A DNA stretch of 64,000 nucleotides from Dendrobium chrysotoxum (GCA_019925795.1 CM034304.1:20476228-20540227); one strand, 5' to 3'; positions 40,930 through 53,160 are shown, counted from the first letter of the stretch. A program made the numbers and translations. The notes: generated from the sequence alone by a model not told the origin.

Positions 40930-42394
40930 TCTCTTAGAAATTCAATTTTTTTTTATAGCTTGCCACTTACTATTTCAATGCATGCTCACTACTATCTAAA
41001 TCACATGCCATAGTGTCTAATTCTTTGAAAGTAATTTCTAATTCAACATGAGATATTTTTAATGAATTATGCTCAGTGTTTAAATTAGAAAGCTTTTTAT
41101 TTAACTCATCAAATTCATCCAGTAAAGCCTTATGACTGCTATCTAAAGTGGAGTGATCTTTTAATAGAATTTCATGCTCTTTTTGCAGATTTAAGAAATC
41201 TGTTTTAAGACTTACATGCACTTTTTTTAGCTTCCTATAAGTTGAATAAATTCTTTCAAAAACTTTAAATAATTGATCATAAGTAAGCTCATACACCTCT
41301 TCTTGATCAGAGTGATCAAGATGATCTACCATCAAGTACAAGTTGGTTACCTCCTCTTCAACTTTAATTTTAGAGTAGTTAGATGCTGAGTCTGCCCAGA
41401 AAGCCTTTTGGATCTTTTTCTTATCCTTCCTAAACTTTAGCTTTTCCTCACCCTTCTCCTTACTTGGGTGAGCCTTCAGTGTTGGGCATTCAAACTTCAC
41501 ATACCCTGGATTCTTACATTTAAAGCATATAACATCAAATGAGGCTTTAGAATTTTTAATGTTCTTACCTTTATTCCACTTTTGATGATGCTTTTATTTC
41601 TTCCTCAAGAATCTCTTAAATTGCCTTGTGATTAAGGCCATGTCATCATCATCTTAATTAGAAGAGCCAAAGTCAGAGTCATTAGCCTTCAAGGTGATAA
41701 TTTTCTCCTTTTTCTTCTCACCTGTATCAAGCTGCCTTTAGTTCACTCCTTGCTCATAAGTAATTAATGATCCAAGTAAGTTATCAATAGAATAAATATT
41801 CAAATCTTTAGATTCAGTAATTATAGTACTTTTAGCATGAAAGAAACAAGGTAAACATCTCAAAATCTTGTTCAGTTTTTCATAATTAGTGAATTATCTT
41901 CCTAAGGTATGTAAAGAGGTAATAATCTGTGTAAATCTCGTGTACATCTCAGAAATCATTTCATTTGATTTCATGTGAAAGAGTTCATAATCATGCAAAA
42001 GAATGATAAGTCTAAATTGTTTAACCTTATTCATTCCTTCATAAGTAATACATAATCTATCCCAAATTTATTTCCAAGTTGCACATGTTGAAACACGTAT
42101 ATAATCTTCAGATTTCAATGCACAAAAAAGCAGTTTAAATATTTAGCATTCAATTGAGCGAGATCTCTATCATCAGTTATCCATTCAGCAAAAGGAAGTT
42201 TAATTTTAACACTATTTATAAGTCTATAAGGTGTAGAATATCCTTCTTTAACAAGCATCCACATGCAATAATCGATCGATTATAAAAAGGTGGACATGTG
42301 AGTTTTTTTAAAAATCAAAAGGAATATTATCAAATAAAGGTGGCCGTGTAATTGAATAACCTTCCATAGTATTATGATTTTCAAAGTAAGCCAT
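40930..42394 (-). pseudogene. Sirevirus gag (UBN2-like, CCHC knuckle, coiled coil)
   Basis: The ATG at 42394, 46 bp inside the primer site, starts MAYFENHNTMEGYS. UBN2-like capsid residues follow around 42000-41800 (LLHDYELFHMKSNEMISEMY). The zinc knuckle CFKCKNPGYVKFEC near 41500 has Tyr where His is canonical. The open 176-codon piece 40970-41500 is lysine- and glutamate-rich with long heptad-like runs (KEHEILLKDHSTLDSSHKAL), predicted coiled coil, a trait of Sirevirus gag. Stops and shifts separate the parts. Confidence 0.82.
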
Positions 42395-42439
42395 GGATAA
42401 AAATACAAACGTTTTCCAAAACTTGATTTTATGAATCTC

Positions 42440-42451
42440 GCTCTGACACCA
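42440..42451 (-). promoter_or_regulatory. Primer-binding site, initiator tRNA-Met
   Basis: The minus strand reads TGGTGTCAGAGC, one mismatch from the usual plant copia site TGGTATCAGAGC, two bases inside the 5' LTR end. It fixes the element's orientation and the LTR limit at 42454. Confidence 0.9.
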
Positions 42452-42453
42452 CC

Positions 42454-44259
42454 TGAAAGTTTGTTAGGGTTGTTAAGCCATTATCAACTAGTCCCGAGGC
42501 TAACCAAGAGGGGGGGGGGAGAATTGGTACTTTTAAAATATAACTTAAACAATAAGGAAAATCTTTTTGAAATTTTTAATATTTTTAAAACAAAATACTT
42601 TTATCCCAAGGCAGAAGCAGAATAATATCACAAAAATAGAATTATAATATGTCAACCACACAAATAATCAGGAGTAAATAATACAAAAATTAAAGTGCAA
42701 AAAAGTAAATGAAAAGAGCACACCAGATTTATAGTGATTCAATCAACTTGACCTACATCCAATCCCGGAGCCTCCCCTCCAGGTATTACACTAAACTATA
42801 ATGTCTCTCCTTTTGCCCCCACAGTAAGGCAGAGAAGCCCATACAAAATCTTTCCACCAACCCGGTGAGGCAGAGAACCTTGAATCCTTTTTTCACCCAC
42901 CCGGTGAAGGTAGAGAACCCAAAATACTTTTACTCCCTCCTGCAATAGGTAAAGAACCTAGATCTGATGCTGATGATGGTCTCCCCAGAGCCACCAAGGA
43001 ACCAAGGACAAAGAAGGAAGAAGATGATTGAATCCTTGCTTGGAGCAACCTTTGTGAATCCCTCAAAAGATCTTCTCTCTCTCTCCCAAACTCTCCCTCT
43101 CCTCTAAGCTCTCCATGGATAGGAAAATAGCAAAAGATTTTTAAACATCAACTATAAAAGAGCTAAAATAGAAGGCTTCAAAACGTGCCCTAAATTTCAA
43201 ATTACTATCAAAGATAATATAGGATGATCTTTCGATCATCCTGTATGATCAGTACAAAACTAGCCTTTTTACCAAGTTAATTGCCATTATCTGGATGATT
43301 AGAAGAATTAATTTCAACATATCATGCAAGATGATTCCATGATCATCCGAGACCATTAATTCAATTTGAGTGGCAAATAGGCAAATCATCCAGACAATTA
43401 TTCAGGACTTCTAGAATGATATCTTGGATGATTAGAAGAAAATAAGGGATTTCGTCCAGGATGATTACACAATCATCCGGGACGATCAGTTCATTTTGAG
43501 TGGAAATCAATAAATCATCCAGAAAAGAGTTTGGGACATCCAGGATGATATCCTGGGCAATTAGAAGAAAATCATGGTTTTCATCCGGGAGGATTGGTAA
43601 TCATCCCATGAAATATAAAGGCTCATCTGGGATGATCAGGTCGATTGTCCTGTACGATGTGATTGATCAATTTAACCATAATTAGTCTCCTAATCAAGGA
43701 CTTATTTTAGGAAAGATTGTAATGAGTCATCCATGATGATCAAGATCATCCTGTACGATTAGTTCAAAATTTACAAAATAAAATATTTCCTAAAATGTGA
43801 TTGGCGACTAATTTCTGAATTTAATCATATCATCTAGGATGATGGGAGGATTGTTCCAGATGATCTGCCTAATTATTTTTCCTTAACCCAGATTCCCTAA
43901 TTAGGATTTCTATTTTAAACAGATCTTTTAAGATGATTTTTGATCATCCTATACGATTTGATCAAAAAATAAAAGACTCTCTATCTTTTCAAATTCCTTC
44001 CACTGAGTGTTTGTGTGTAAGGTTACTTAGCATCAGAATGCATATTATTACATTTGACTCAAGAAAAGGTAAAAATAATTGAAATTAAAAAGTTATAGAC
44101 TGAATCAGTCCTGATCTATCCAATCTTGAGCTGGCTTGAATTACAACTGATCTTATGGACCTAAAAATTTAGTAAGCAGGGTAACTAAATAGATGTGCAA
44201 TAGTGACAGGAAAGTTTGTTATTATCAAAATTATATTTCTTGAATCCAAATTTGTAATA
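42454..44259 (-). repeat. Sirevirus 5' LTR (complete, ~1.8 kb)
   Basis: Bounded on the left by the primer site (42440-42451) and on the right by the TATTACAAATT terminus (TG lost) homologous to 35864. Parts, left to right: TGAAAGTTTG terminus, poly-G run 42510-42519, transcribed-side block (42700-43100), palindrome cluster 43205-43960, and the U3 end. It served as the reference for the other Sirevirus LTRs in the window. Confidence 0.9.
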
Positions 44260-44761
44260 GAGGGTTTGGACTTATTTGAAGCATGCAATAGAGTGATATT
44301 AAGGGGCTAAGTGGGTTTAATTTGAGTGCACTATGGGTTAGAGGAGTGCATGAGTTTAACCATTCTTGGTCAGTTGACCAATCATATTCAATTCATTGGA
44401 ATTTGAGTTTAAAGAAGTTTGGTAAAGTTTAGGTGTGATATGGGGTTTTATTGTAGGTAAGCAGGGTGCTTAATCAATCAGGCTAGGTTGGGCTAGCCCA
44501 ATTGGGTCAAATAGGTCAACCATTGGTTGAAGGGTTCAGTGATGAAAATTTTGATGTATGGAACTCCCAATAAAGTAATATGGATAATGGTATAAGTCAA
44601 GGGGCCAGTCTACTAAAAGAAGCAGTATTTCAAGTTAGTTGATTATAATGTAGGGCCATGGGTTATCTAGATGATTGAGGTTTATGATTACTTATTGTTT
44701 AAGGTGATTAAAGTTTAGGGTGATTGTAATTCAAGTGACCTTAGCTAAAGTGAGGTCAATA
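44260..44761. repeat. Long dispersed repeat, copy C, right part
   Basis: Short, diverged relative of the right end of A and B, with GGTTGACC-type words (GGTCAGTTGACCAATC at 44379, AATAGGTCAACCATTGGTTG at 44509) and the shared terminus GAGGTCAATA at 44752-44761. Much shorter than the equivalent 1.4 kb in A, so it carries deletions. Confidence 0.65.
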
Positions 44762-44869
44762 GTATTAATTTTATTTCTAAGAAAATCTAAGCATATTTCA
44801 AACTCAGCAAGTCACATACTAGCTCATACTATTAGTCACCCATCAACAATATTATTAAATTTTTGCCTA

Positions 44870-46059
44870 ATATAGTCCCTATGGATAATTAATCAAATTA
44901 GAATTGTTATAATTTATAATTATTATGTACAAAGTTACCATTCATACTATATGAACCAAGTGACAACCATGATGATAATTAATCTCTTAAGGTTCATTCT
45001 GGATGAACTATTATTCAATTGAACTAATTATACTAGACGATCAGTAAAAATGTTTAAATGGATTATACTAGCTACTATTCATCATACAGTGCTAAGAATG
45101 TATTATTAAACTGATCATACAATATGATATACCTATTACACTATACGTACATATATATATATATTAATTGAGAATTAGGGTTTTGTTGGAGCCTAATATT
45201 TAAACATCTCTTATTTCATTTGAGAGAGATTTTGGCAAGTCAATGGGTATGTGCCTTCTATAAGCAAGGGAGAGGTAGAGGTGAAGTTATGAGAGGAAGA
45301 ATATCCTTGTGGGATCAAGGGAGTGTGAGATAGAGTCTATACACAATTGCTCTAGCCAACTTCTGTATTCTTTCTCCATGAGTCAGAGCTTCACTTGAGA
45401 TAAACTCTGGGATGAACCTCTTCATGTTAAAGGGCCACCAGTAACTTCGTTGCACTGGGGATGGTGAAGGAGATTCAGCTACTCCATCACACCAAGGAAG
45501 GTGAAAGGGATTTAACTACTCCAGCGCACCCGAGAAAGGTGGAAATAATTCTAGTGAGGGCTTCTTCACCTTGTTGTGGGGGATAAGAGAGGCGTTAAAG
45601 TGTTTATGGCAATACATCGAGAGGAGGAATATGGAGAGTGGATGTAGGTTAAGTTGACTGAACCACTATAAAGTTTTGGAGTGTTCATTCTTTTCTCTTC
45701 CAACACTTTATTTTTTATATTTTATTTTCTCGTGCATTTATTTTCTTATAAATCTAAGTTGAGGATTTACATATCTGCTATATGAAAATATTGTGAGTGT
45801 TTTGAATTTAGTTTTTTGTTAAAAAGGAAAATAGAAGTAAAAATTTGAAAAATTAAAAGAATAATTTTTTTTGTAAAATAAAAAAAATGGTTTTATTATT
45901 TGCTTCTGCATAGAAAAATCTATTTTTAAAATTAAGTTATGAATTTGGTTAAAGTTTTTCAAAAGGAGATTTTCGAAAGAAAAATTTTTAAACACTAATT
46001 TAGCCCCCTCTTGGTGTGTTGTAGTTGAAATTATTTAACAACCATAAATTGAACATTCA
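44870..46059 (+). mobile_element. Sirevirus LTR fragment in plus orientation
   Basis: The reverse complement matches the Sirevirus LTR: palindromes such as GATCATACAATATGATATAC at 45113, GATGTAGGTTAAGTTGACTG and AACCACTATAAAGTTTTGGA (primer-side block) at 45644-45681, then AGCCCCCTCTTGGTG near 45995 and TTATTTAACAACC before a CA end at 46059. The U3 end is missing, so it is a truncated solo LTR or the remains of an element end. It directly abuts a gypsy gag on the right and lies about 110 bp from the terminus of copy C on the left. Confidence 0.72.
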
Positions 46060-47975
46060 TTTTTTTACTACTAAATCTCTTACTATGACATAGTGACATG
46101 CTCTAGCAAACCATTCTATAAACATCTGATCTAACTCTACAAAAGTGTGCACTAGCCCATTGGGTATTTCAGTATACTATTCAATGGCTATGCCTGATAA
46201 GTTGCTTATAAATTATTGAAATAGTGGAGCATCACTGCTTCCTGCATTACAACAATTAACCCTAAAATGCACTAAGTGTTGTTTAGGATTTCCAGTTCCA
46301 TCAATGTTTTTGAATGAGGGTGGCATGAATCCTTTGCGATAATGAAGTAAGTCATACTCTTCCAGGTAGGGTCTACCCATTAGAATAAATGAAGTACTCT
46401 TAGACTTTACTAGGGCTTCTTTAACTTATTATCTTATCATATAGTTAATGTCTACTATTTGAACTATTTCTTTTTCTAATTTAAGAACCTTGGTTTAATT
46501 TTCTTTCACTACCTCCTTAAGTTTATTGCAGTGCTGCACATACTCCATTGTAATTGAATCTATCTAGCTTTACTAGAAGGGGCCTCTTTACTTTGCAAGC
46601 CATCCATATCATCTCTTAACTCTTTCATTTTCTTCTCCATTCTAGCTATCTATTCATCTTTTTGACTTAGCTGATATAAATGACTGCTAGTCATATTGAA
46701 AATATATTCTTCATCGTCCGCTTCTTCTTGTTCTTGTTCATTTTCAACATCTACCAGATTCACTTTTAATTTTCTTTTATCTTTTTGAATCGATGATAAT
46801 GTATCCATAATGAATACACTTTCAGTTATCTCATCATCTAAACCATTCAACATTGCTAAGTCATTAGCTTCTTCTTCTTCTATCTTCTTTATACTTTCCT
46901 TTATATAACTCATCATTTCTTTTATAGATTTCCTTGACACGTTATGTGGGTCGACTAAGATATATTTCTTATTGGAAGAAAATTCTACTTGATCTTTACT
47001 CTTCATTCACCTTTCTTCTACCAGGCTTTATTTATTAACTAGGTGTAGTAATAGTGGCAACCATTTTAGGCTGCCAAACCTTCTTCTCATTAGATGAGGA
47101 GTATAACTGATTTGTTGGATTCAATCTTGTCATATAAGGATGAGAGGATGATTGACTACCTCTGAAATGATGCATATTAATTCTCGGCGATTGATGAACC
47201 AAGGATTGGTGGGAGAGTTTAGTCACTTCACTTCTTATTTGTATTGACTTGGGATGATTTATTGGATTTTACCTTTGATGATACATAGCTCTATGTTTTT
47301 TATCACTGATAGAAAAAGACTTATAATTGAATTCAGAAAGTCTCCTTAACTCTCTCCAATATTGTACCATTATTGATGATTTAATAGATTTCAGATCCTC
47401 TGAATTCTTCTCATTTTAAGTAGAGGCATAGCTCTTTATCTATGTAGCTCTGATTCAGCCTGAATAGAGATTACCCTTTCATCAATTTCAGAAACTCTGA
47501 CTTTGATTGTCCATAACTATTTATAAAATTACGAATTAATCCATCCAACATGTTTTTAAATTTTCTCTTTCTTTTAGATAGAGATACTACAAGAGGTGAA
47601 TAGTTTGCTATTTGGAGAATATTTTCTTCTCCAATAGAATAGGACAGAGGGTGATATATTTGGACATACCATTGGAGAATTCAAAAGAAATTTAGAATCT
47701 TTAACTATCAATTTAGCTGACTTCAGTTTGGCTACCTCAATTGTTGCATTAATCTGATTATATTCATCCAACATTTTTACTTTCTTAGCTCTATACCTCA
47801 GATGACTATTCTTGTACCTTTGTTGAGACTTAGTTATCTCTATGGTGGTGGAGGATGACATCATCTCAAACCTACCCACATAAGGGAGTTTAGATATCAT
47901 TGATGACTTTCCATTCTGGCTAGTAGACAGCCTTGAGAAAGTTAAACATGGAAACACTCAAGGTTTATCAGCCAT
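46060..47975 (-). pseudogene. Ty3/gypsy gag (Tat-like), N-terminal part
   Basis: The likely start is ATG at 47975 (MADKP, then a stop, then VFPCLTFSRLSTSQNGKSS). Middle pieces: 46650-47006 (acidic, DPHNVSRKSIKEMMSYIKES) and 47035-47226. The capsid region near 46240-46340 reads GFMPPSFKNIDGTGNPKQHL then VHFRVNCC, the D-G-T-G-N-P-x-x-H motif of the retrotransposon gag domain (PF03732 type). An E-W-Y-x-x-I-P-N-G-like segment follows. The frame ends at the Sirevirus LTR, so the C-terminal half is gone. A matching C-terminal gag and protease lies on the opposite strand at 51331. Confidence 0.75.
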
Positions 47976-47994
47976 AACAGTGTGGACAAAATTA

Positions 47995-48415
47995 TATAAT
48001 AATAACCACTGATTTGGGATTTAGAGTTTCTTTAAATAAATCTGTATAATTAGTGTTAATTATCTCGAAAGATAAACTAACATCGTATTATCAACTTGAG
48101 AAAAGAAATAATTTATTTTTGTATTTGAATTTGGTATAGGAAATATAAAAATTATCCCGAAGGTTAAAATTAATATTCATCGATTATTTCAAATATGAAA
48201 TTAATAAAAGATTAGCTTTAGTTGATGTCCAAAAGATTTTTCCTCTATCTTAGAAAACTAAGATAGTGTTTATTATATGCTGGGATCTTGGGTTCCTATA
48301 GAGACAAGCCCCTATAGTCAATTACATCTTTAAAGAGAAAACTTTTAATTTAAGTGGAGATTAGACTCATTTTTGCTTTAAAATAAGTGATAGTTACCTT
48401 ATATATTTTGAAAAA
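47995..48415. repeat. Dispersed repeat R, copy R1
   Basis: Shares with 60540-60975 (same orientation) and 58320-58690 (inverted) the words AACTAAGATAGTGTTTATT, GGGTTCCTATAGAGACAAGC, CAATTACATCTTTAAAGAGA and TCAACTTGAGAAAAGAAAT. Its place just upstream of the minus-strand gypsy gag start suggests the 5' LTR or leader of that element, but no primer site is visible. Confidence 0.7.
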
Positions 48416-48493
48416 ATCATTCTTTTTTTTGAAGATGTACAAGTAGCATAAATGTAAAAAGAAGAAAGATACAAAGAAAACTAAGTGATAGCT

Positions 48494-49541
48494 ATTCTAT
48501 CACAATCCTTCCTGATCAAGTCACTAACACATGATGGAAGTTCACCCAGAAGAAAATTTTCCCAAAAAAAATCTCCCAGAAAGGCATAGTGAGCACAGGC
48601 ATCCGCCACACTATTGCTCTCTCTAGATACAAAATGAAAAATTTACATTTCTAAAAACATCATGTAAAGAAAAATCCATATTGTAAACACTCTTATTCTG
48701 ATTATTCTTCAAAGCCGTCTTGTGCAACAATTTGATCAGATTGATATTATCTCCTTCAATAATGATTCCTTGCTTTTCTATCATCCAATCTTTGATTTTC
48801 TTTAAGTTCAAAATAGAGGTTAACTCCAAAATTTGAGATATCCCAATGCAATAATCTCCTTCCATACGCAAGCAAAAATCTACCTTTGTGATCTCTTAAA
48901 ACTCTTGCAATACTTGCTTCATTATTTTGCAACAATGATGCATCAAAAATCAAAATAATCCAATTTGTAGGTGGGGGAAACCAATTTTTTGATAGCATAA
49001 GATGCTGGTTAGTTTCCCAGTTCTTGCAAATTGGAAGCAAAGTTGGATGTACAGATTTTGACAGAACATGTGCAACAATTGTAACAGGACTAAAACCCTT
49101 GATTCCATGTGTAAAGCAATTCCTCGCTTTCCAATTCTGGTATACCAAAGATATGTATAGTCTAATAGCTCCAGGATTATTCACTGTTAACTTCTCCAAC
49201 TTATTCAAATAGTGAGATAGATTATTAAACTTTGGAAGGTAAATTCCCCACTTATTCAACATACCAAAAATCTCAATCATCTTTTTACACTGTACAACAA
49301 TATGGTTACTATCTTCTGGTTCTAAGCATCCCCATGGACAGCTACATGAGTCACAAAGTTTTTTGTTATTCAACCAACTATAGGTTGTTAATGAATTAGT
49401 AATCAATCTCCACCAAAATAATAATTCCTTAGGAGTTACTTTTAACTTCATAATCCATTCTACATGTATACCAATTGAATGCCACTCAAAAGATGCTTGA
49501 TAAGCCAATGTAGCAATGGAAGTTTTGGAATTACCCACCAA
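48494..49541 (-). pseudogene. LINE-3 ORF2, zf-RVT and RNase H
   Basis: The open 261-codon frame (48756-49541) carries zf-RVT in its first half (WIMKLKVTPKELLFWWRLI, then CDSCSCPWGCLEPEDSNHIV with the Cys/His set) and the first RNase H segment (FDASLL, RDHKGRF) in its second. A frameshift near 48870 moves the rest (IIIEGDNINLIKLL) to another frame (48623-48871). The last part to 48494 is short pieces ending AIT-stop. Confidence 0.85.
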
Positions 49542-49576
49542 TAGATCAACTGTATCCTCTCCAAATACATAACAAA

Positions 49577-51330
49577 TTAGGATATTTGAATGATCTTCAC
49601 TAAATCTTCTAAAAATAGATTAAGACGTAACAATTTATTCCAATTCCCATTTCTATCCATCAAGAATGAAGCAGTTTTATCTTCAAGCTCCTTAATATCA
49701 CACATCGCTGGCCACTTATTCATATTTTTATCAAGAATTTGATTATAATTTAAGATATTGATTCTTACCCCATTTGATACCTTCCATCTAGTAATATTCT
49801 TCAAGAAATAAGCCCCTTCCTTAATAATACGCCAAGCTAGAGACGAACATCTTCTCATCTCATTTTTCCAAATATCATTACCATATTTTGTTGCCAAGAT
49901 CTTATTAAGAAGAACATCCTGATTATTAATGAAATTCTAAGAGATACGTAATCTTAAAGGCCCTTATCTATTAGACACACCTTGAATGCCGAGACCTCCT
50001 TGATTAACTGATGTACACTTCATATCCCAAGAGATATAATGCAATCCCTTCCTTCCATGCTCTTTATACCATAAAAAATTCCAACAAAATTTGTCCAATT
50101 CTTTAAGAATGCTCTTTGGAACCAAAGAGTGAGTCATACTAAATGATGGAATGGAGGAGTAAACATATTTAATTAATACAATTTTCCCTGCCAAAGAAAA
50201 TTTTTGAGAACCCCATGTATTGAGTTTATCCATTGCCATTTTCAGAATACAGTTAAAATCAGTAGCTTTCAATCTTCTAAGAGCCATCTTTACACCAAGA
50301 TAATTGAATTCATCAACCACTCTATAACAGATCAATTTATTTAATTTCCTTCTTCTCCTACGGGTGATAGCTTTACCATACATTACTGTAGATTTATCTA
50401 TATTAATCCTCTATCTGGTTTAGCCATAATATTCGATTCTGGAAATAGTCTTAGCATTACGACTTGAAGCTTAAGCTGCAATCATAAAAACATCAACATA
50501 TAACAAATATGTTACCTTAGGAGTGTTTGGATCCAATTTTATACCAAGCTCACTACCTCTTTCCATAATTGCTTTTGAAAGTAGTTTAGAACAAAGAATG
50601 AAAAGACTAGGAGATTGCGGGCATCCTTATCTGAACCCACATTCAGCATTTGCCAATATGCTTCTCATCCCAATAATTATAATAGAAAATTTTGGGTTGC
50701 TAACACATTGAATGATAAGATTTATGAACATCTCCAGTAACCCCACTTCATTACGAATATTAAATAATGTTTCTCAACACATTATCTTACGCTTGCTCCA
50801 TATCAAGTTTAAGTAACATAAAACCAAGATAAGCTTTAATAAATCGCAACTTATTCACAGTCTCATGAGCCAAAAGGCATTTATCTAAAATCATCCTCCC
50901 TAGAACAAAGCTCCTTGATGATCAAAGATAATTCTAGGAAGACAACTTATTTACCAGCCACCATTTTGTATAAAGTTTGACATAAGCTAATCTGTCTAAA
51001 CTTATTCAATTCTGAAGTGTTAGGAACTTTAGGAATCAACACCACCAACATTTACCATGTCTGGCATTACACCAGTCAAAAAGAAGTTTTCCACTGCATT
51101 CCATAATTCAAAATTTACAATGCTCCAAAAGTGACTGAAAAAAATATGCATTCTCCCATCATTACCCAGAGATTTGTTGTTGTTCATCTTTATAACAATA
51201 GAAAATAGCTCATGCTTCAAAAAACCTACAAATAACATATCGTTTTGGTCATCATTTAATATAGAACCAGGAAAGAAAGCCACCCACTTAATCAGGGAAC
51301 AATGCCTCTCCTGGTTCTGAAAAAGAAATT
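49577..51330 (-). pseudogene. LINE-3 ORF2, reverse transcriptase
   Basis: The N-terminal piece 51029-51283 has MNNNKSLGNDG (usual K-x-P-G-P-D-G). The palm core is shattered between 51029 and 50383; the catalytic box near 50500 reads LYVDVF instead of the YADD form, so one catalytic Asp is lost. The thumb region is open at 49964-50383 (YRVVDEFNYLGVKMALRRLK, equal to YLGVKISLRRLN of LINE-2) and the connection at 49577-49897. Not functional. Confidence 0.85.
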
Positions 51331-53160
51331 AGGATTCGTGTCCATAGTCAACAAGGGAAAAAACCTGATGCAGATTTAGGCAAAGAATCTAGGTTGACCT
51401 CCTTAATATTAGTAGTAAAGTAGACCACAAAAAGAGCAGCAATTTAGATCTCAACTCTATCAAACTCCAGAAGAGAGAAGGCAAAATTTTGAATACTTCA
51501 CAACTAAAACTTAACCATTTAAAAGAGAAGGTATTAAGAGAATTTTAAAAAATCTTTCAAAGAAATTAGAATTCAAACTTCCTGATCCTAAGAAACTCAA
51601 ACAGGCAGGCAAATAGGGTAAACCCAATTACTATCCATATCATTATATGCTTGGTCATTAGTTGGAAGATTGCATAACTTTCAAGAAATGTCTTGAGAGA
51701 AGTATGAATGATGGGTCAGTTTTGATGCCCATGGAATATTTAGATGATCCGAATCAAGCATATGTTAAATGTATAATTGGTGAGTGTCCCACAACATCTC
51801 TTATTTTAAAATCTGATGATAGCTGAGATGTTACATTATCCCACTCCTCTAAAAGAATTCTCAATAAGATGTATCGTTCATCTTTTTAGGAGTCTCTAGA
51901 AGCACAGAATCCCATCCAGGTTGATTTGATAGCTCTAGAGGGGAAGCAGAATAAATCTCCTACCTAAGAGCCTAAGGAAGTGAGAGTCAATCAAGCTTTT
52001 GCAGTCTCAAAGGAGGAAGAGAAGAATAAAATCAAAGTTGTATTTGATAAAATAGTTATTTCTAAGAATGAAGAGTCTAAAAAACTCTTAAACTATTAAT
52101 ATTGCATAACTTTTATTTTTTCCCTCTTGGGACTAAAAAACTAATGAAAGAGGATTTTGTGTACATCTTGTTTATTTTTGCTGATGAATATCAGGATCCA
52201 GACACAATAACAAAGAAAATATTTCTCAGAAAATACCTTTAAATGAATTAGAAGAATCCCCTTCTCTGATAGCGACTCCCCTATCCTTGATGTTTAAGGT
52301 AATCCTATCAATATCAAATTTGAAATGTTTGATTCAAATAATCCACTAGAAAATAACTCAATGATAGTCAATGCTCAAGAAGTGAAGCAACTCGATGCTT
52401 CCTCTCTCAAGGAGGTAGTCGAAGTCAACTTCAATAGTGGTAAAGTTTTGCTTCTGTGAACTCTAGCTATGAATAAAGGAAAATAAGTTACAAATAATTA
52501 TGAGGCTTCATGTCCACCTCACCATGTTCAAGATTTAGAAGCAGCAAATCTAGAGATTCCTAAAATGGATTATAAAATTTTAGATCATATTAGGAGGTTT
52601 CCTGCGAAATTGAGGATTCACAACACTCTAGTTCTCTCTAAAGAAATCAGGGAGGCTTTAAACAAATCTTTACTCGGCCCAGAGATCTTTATGGCTTAGC
52701 TAGTGTTAACCCTATAAGAAGAAGCATTGTATTTAAAGGAAGTTCCAAGAGTTTCCTTTTTGGATGAAGATCTGCTATTAAGAATCGGGGATCATAATCG
52801 CCCATTATACATCTCTGTCAACATAGACATTTTAAATTATCTCATGCACTTATTGATCAAGGTGCATCGATTAACATCATGACTCTTAGAACTCTCGTAT
52901 ATTTAAGAGTTGATATTTTTAAACTTAGTTCTAACAAGATGTTGTTGTGAGGATTCAACAAAAAGGGTGAGAGGGCTTTGGGTTTGATAACCCTCCTTTT
53001 GGAAGTAGAAACTCTCAAAAAATGAATCCAAATTATATATAATAGATTCCAAAAATTCTTTTAATACTTTCTTATATAGACCATGGCTCCATGAGTATAG
53101 AATGATGCCTTCCATGCTTCATTAGTGCTTTAAGTACTTTCATGAGGGAGTAGAGCATTG
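51331..53160 (+). pseudogene. Ty3/gypsy gag C-terminus and protease (Tat-like)
   Basis: Plus strand: KKLEFKLPDPKK then NYYPYHYMLGHQLEDCITFK near 51640-51700, the zinc-knuckle-like Y-C-x-Y-H-R-x-x-G-H-x-x-x-x-C segment with the first Cys changed to Tyr. From 52500: KMDYKILDHIRRFPAKLRIH, then FLDEDLLLRIGDHNRPLYIS, and the protease active site LLIDQGASINIM (family form I-D-N-G-S-A-x-N-I-M) near 52855. It then passes out of frame through GFNKKGERALGL and a GRPWLH-like end. Several stops and shifts. The same gypsy family as the minus-strand gag at 46060-47975, judged by remembered family sequence, yet on the other strand. Confidence 0.75.

Larger units (their letters stand above)
34731..44259 (-). 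mobile_element. Sirevirus-type Ty1/copia retrotransposon, nearly complete
   Basis: Minus-strand element of about 9.5 kb. Element order is 5' LTR (42454-44259), tRNA-Met primer site, gag with UBN2-like domain, CCHC knuckle and coiled coil, protease, integrase, RT, RNase H, a 1.7-kb 3' UTR with repeated polypurine tracts, and a 3' LTR (34731-35864) that lacks its last about 660 bp. Assignment to Sirevirus rests on the gag type, the long 3' UTR, duplicated polypurine tracts and palindromes in the LTR. It lies in copy C, but the two C flanks overlap each other in content, so it is not a clean insertion with a simple target duplication. Stops and shifts make it inactive. Confidence 0.88.
48423..51330 (-). 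mobile_element. LINE-3, 5'-truncated, decayed, same family as LINE-2
   Basis: Begins on the left with a T-run (48423-48430) and contains, right to left, RT, zf-RVT and RNase H. The ORF2 end reads AIT-stop exactly as LINE-2, and the RNase H segments WIILIFDASL and VLRDHKGRFL match WIKLNIDASL and VFRDHKGWFL of LINE-2. The endonuclease and ORF1 are missing. No clear target duplication was found. It is far more mutated than LINE-2 and thus an older copy. Confidence 0.85.

Noticed and set aside
46060..47975. Endogenous pararetrovirus coat/movement protein instead of gypsy gag
   Set aside because: The D-G-T-G-N-P-K-Q-H-L segment and following residues fit a gypsy gag domain, and no viral RT or movement motif is nearby.
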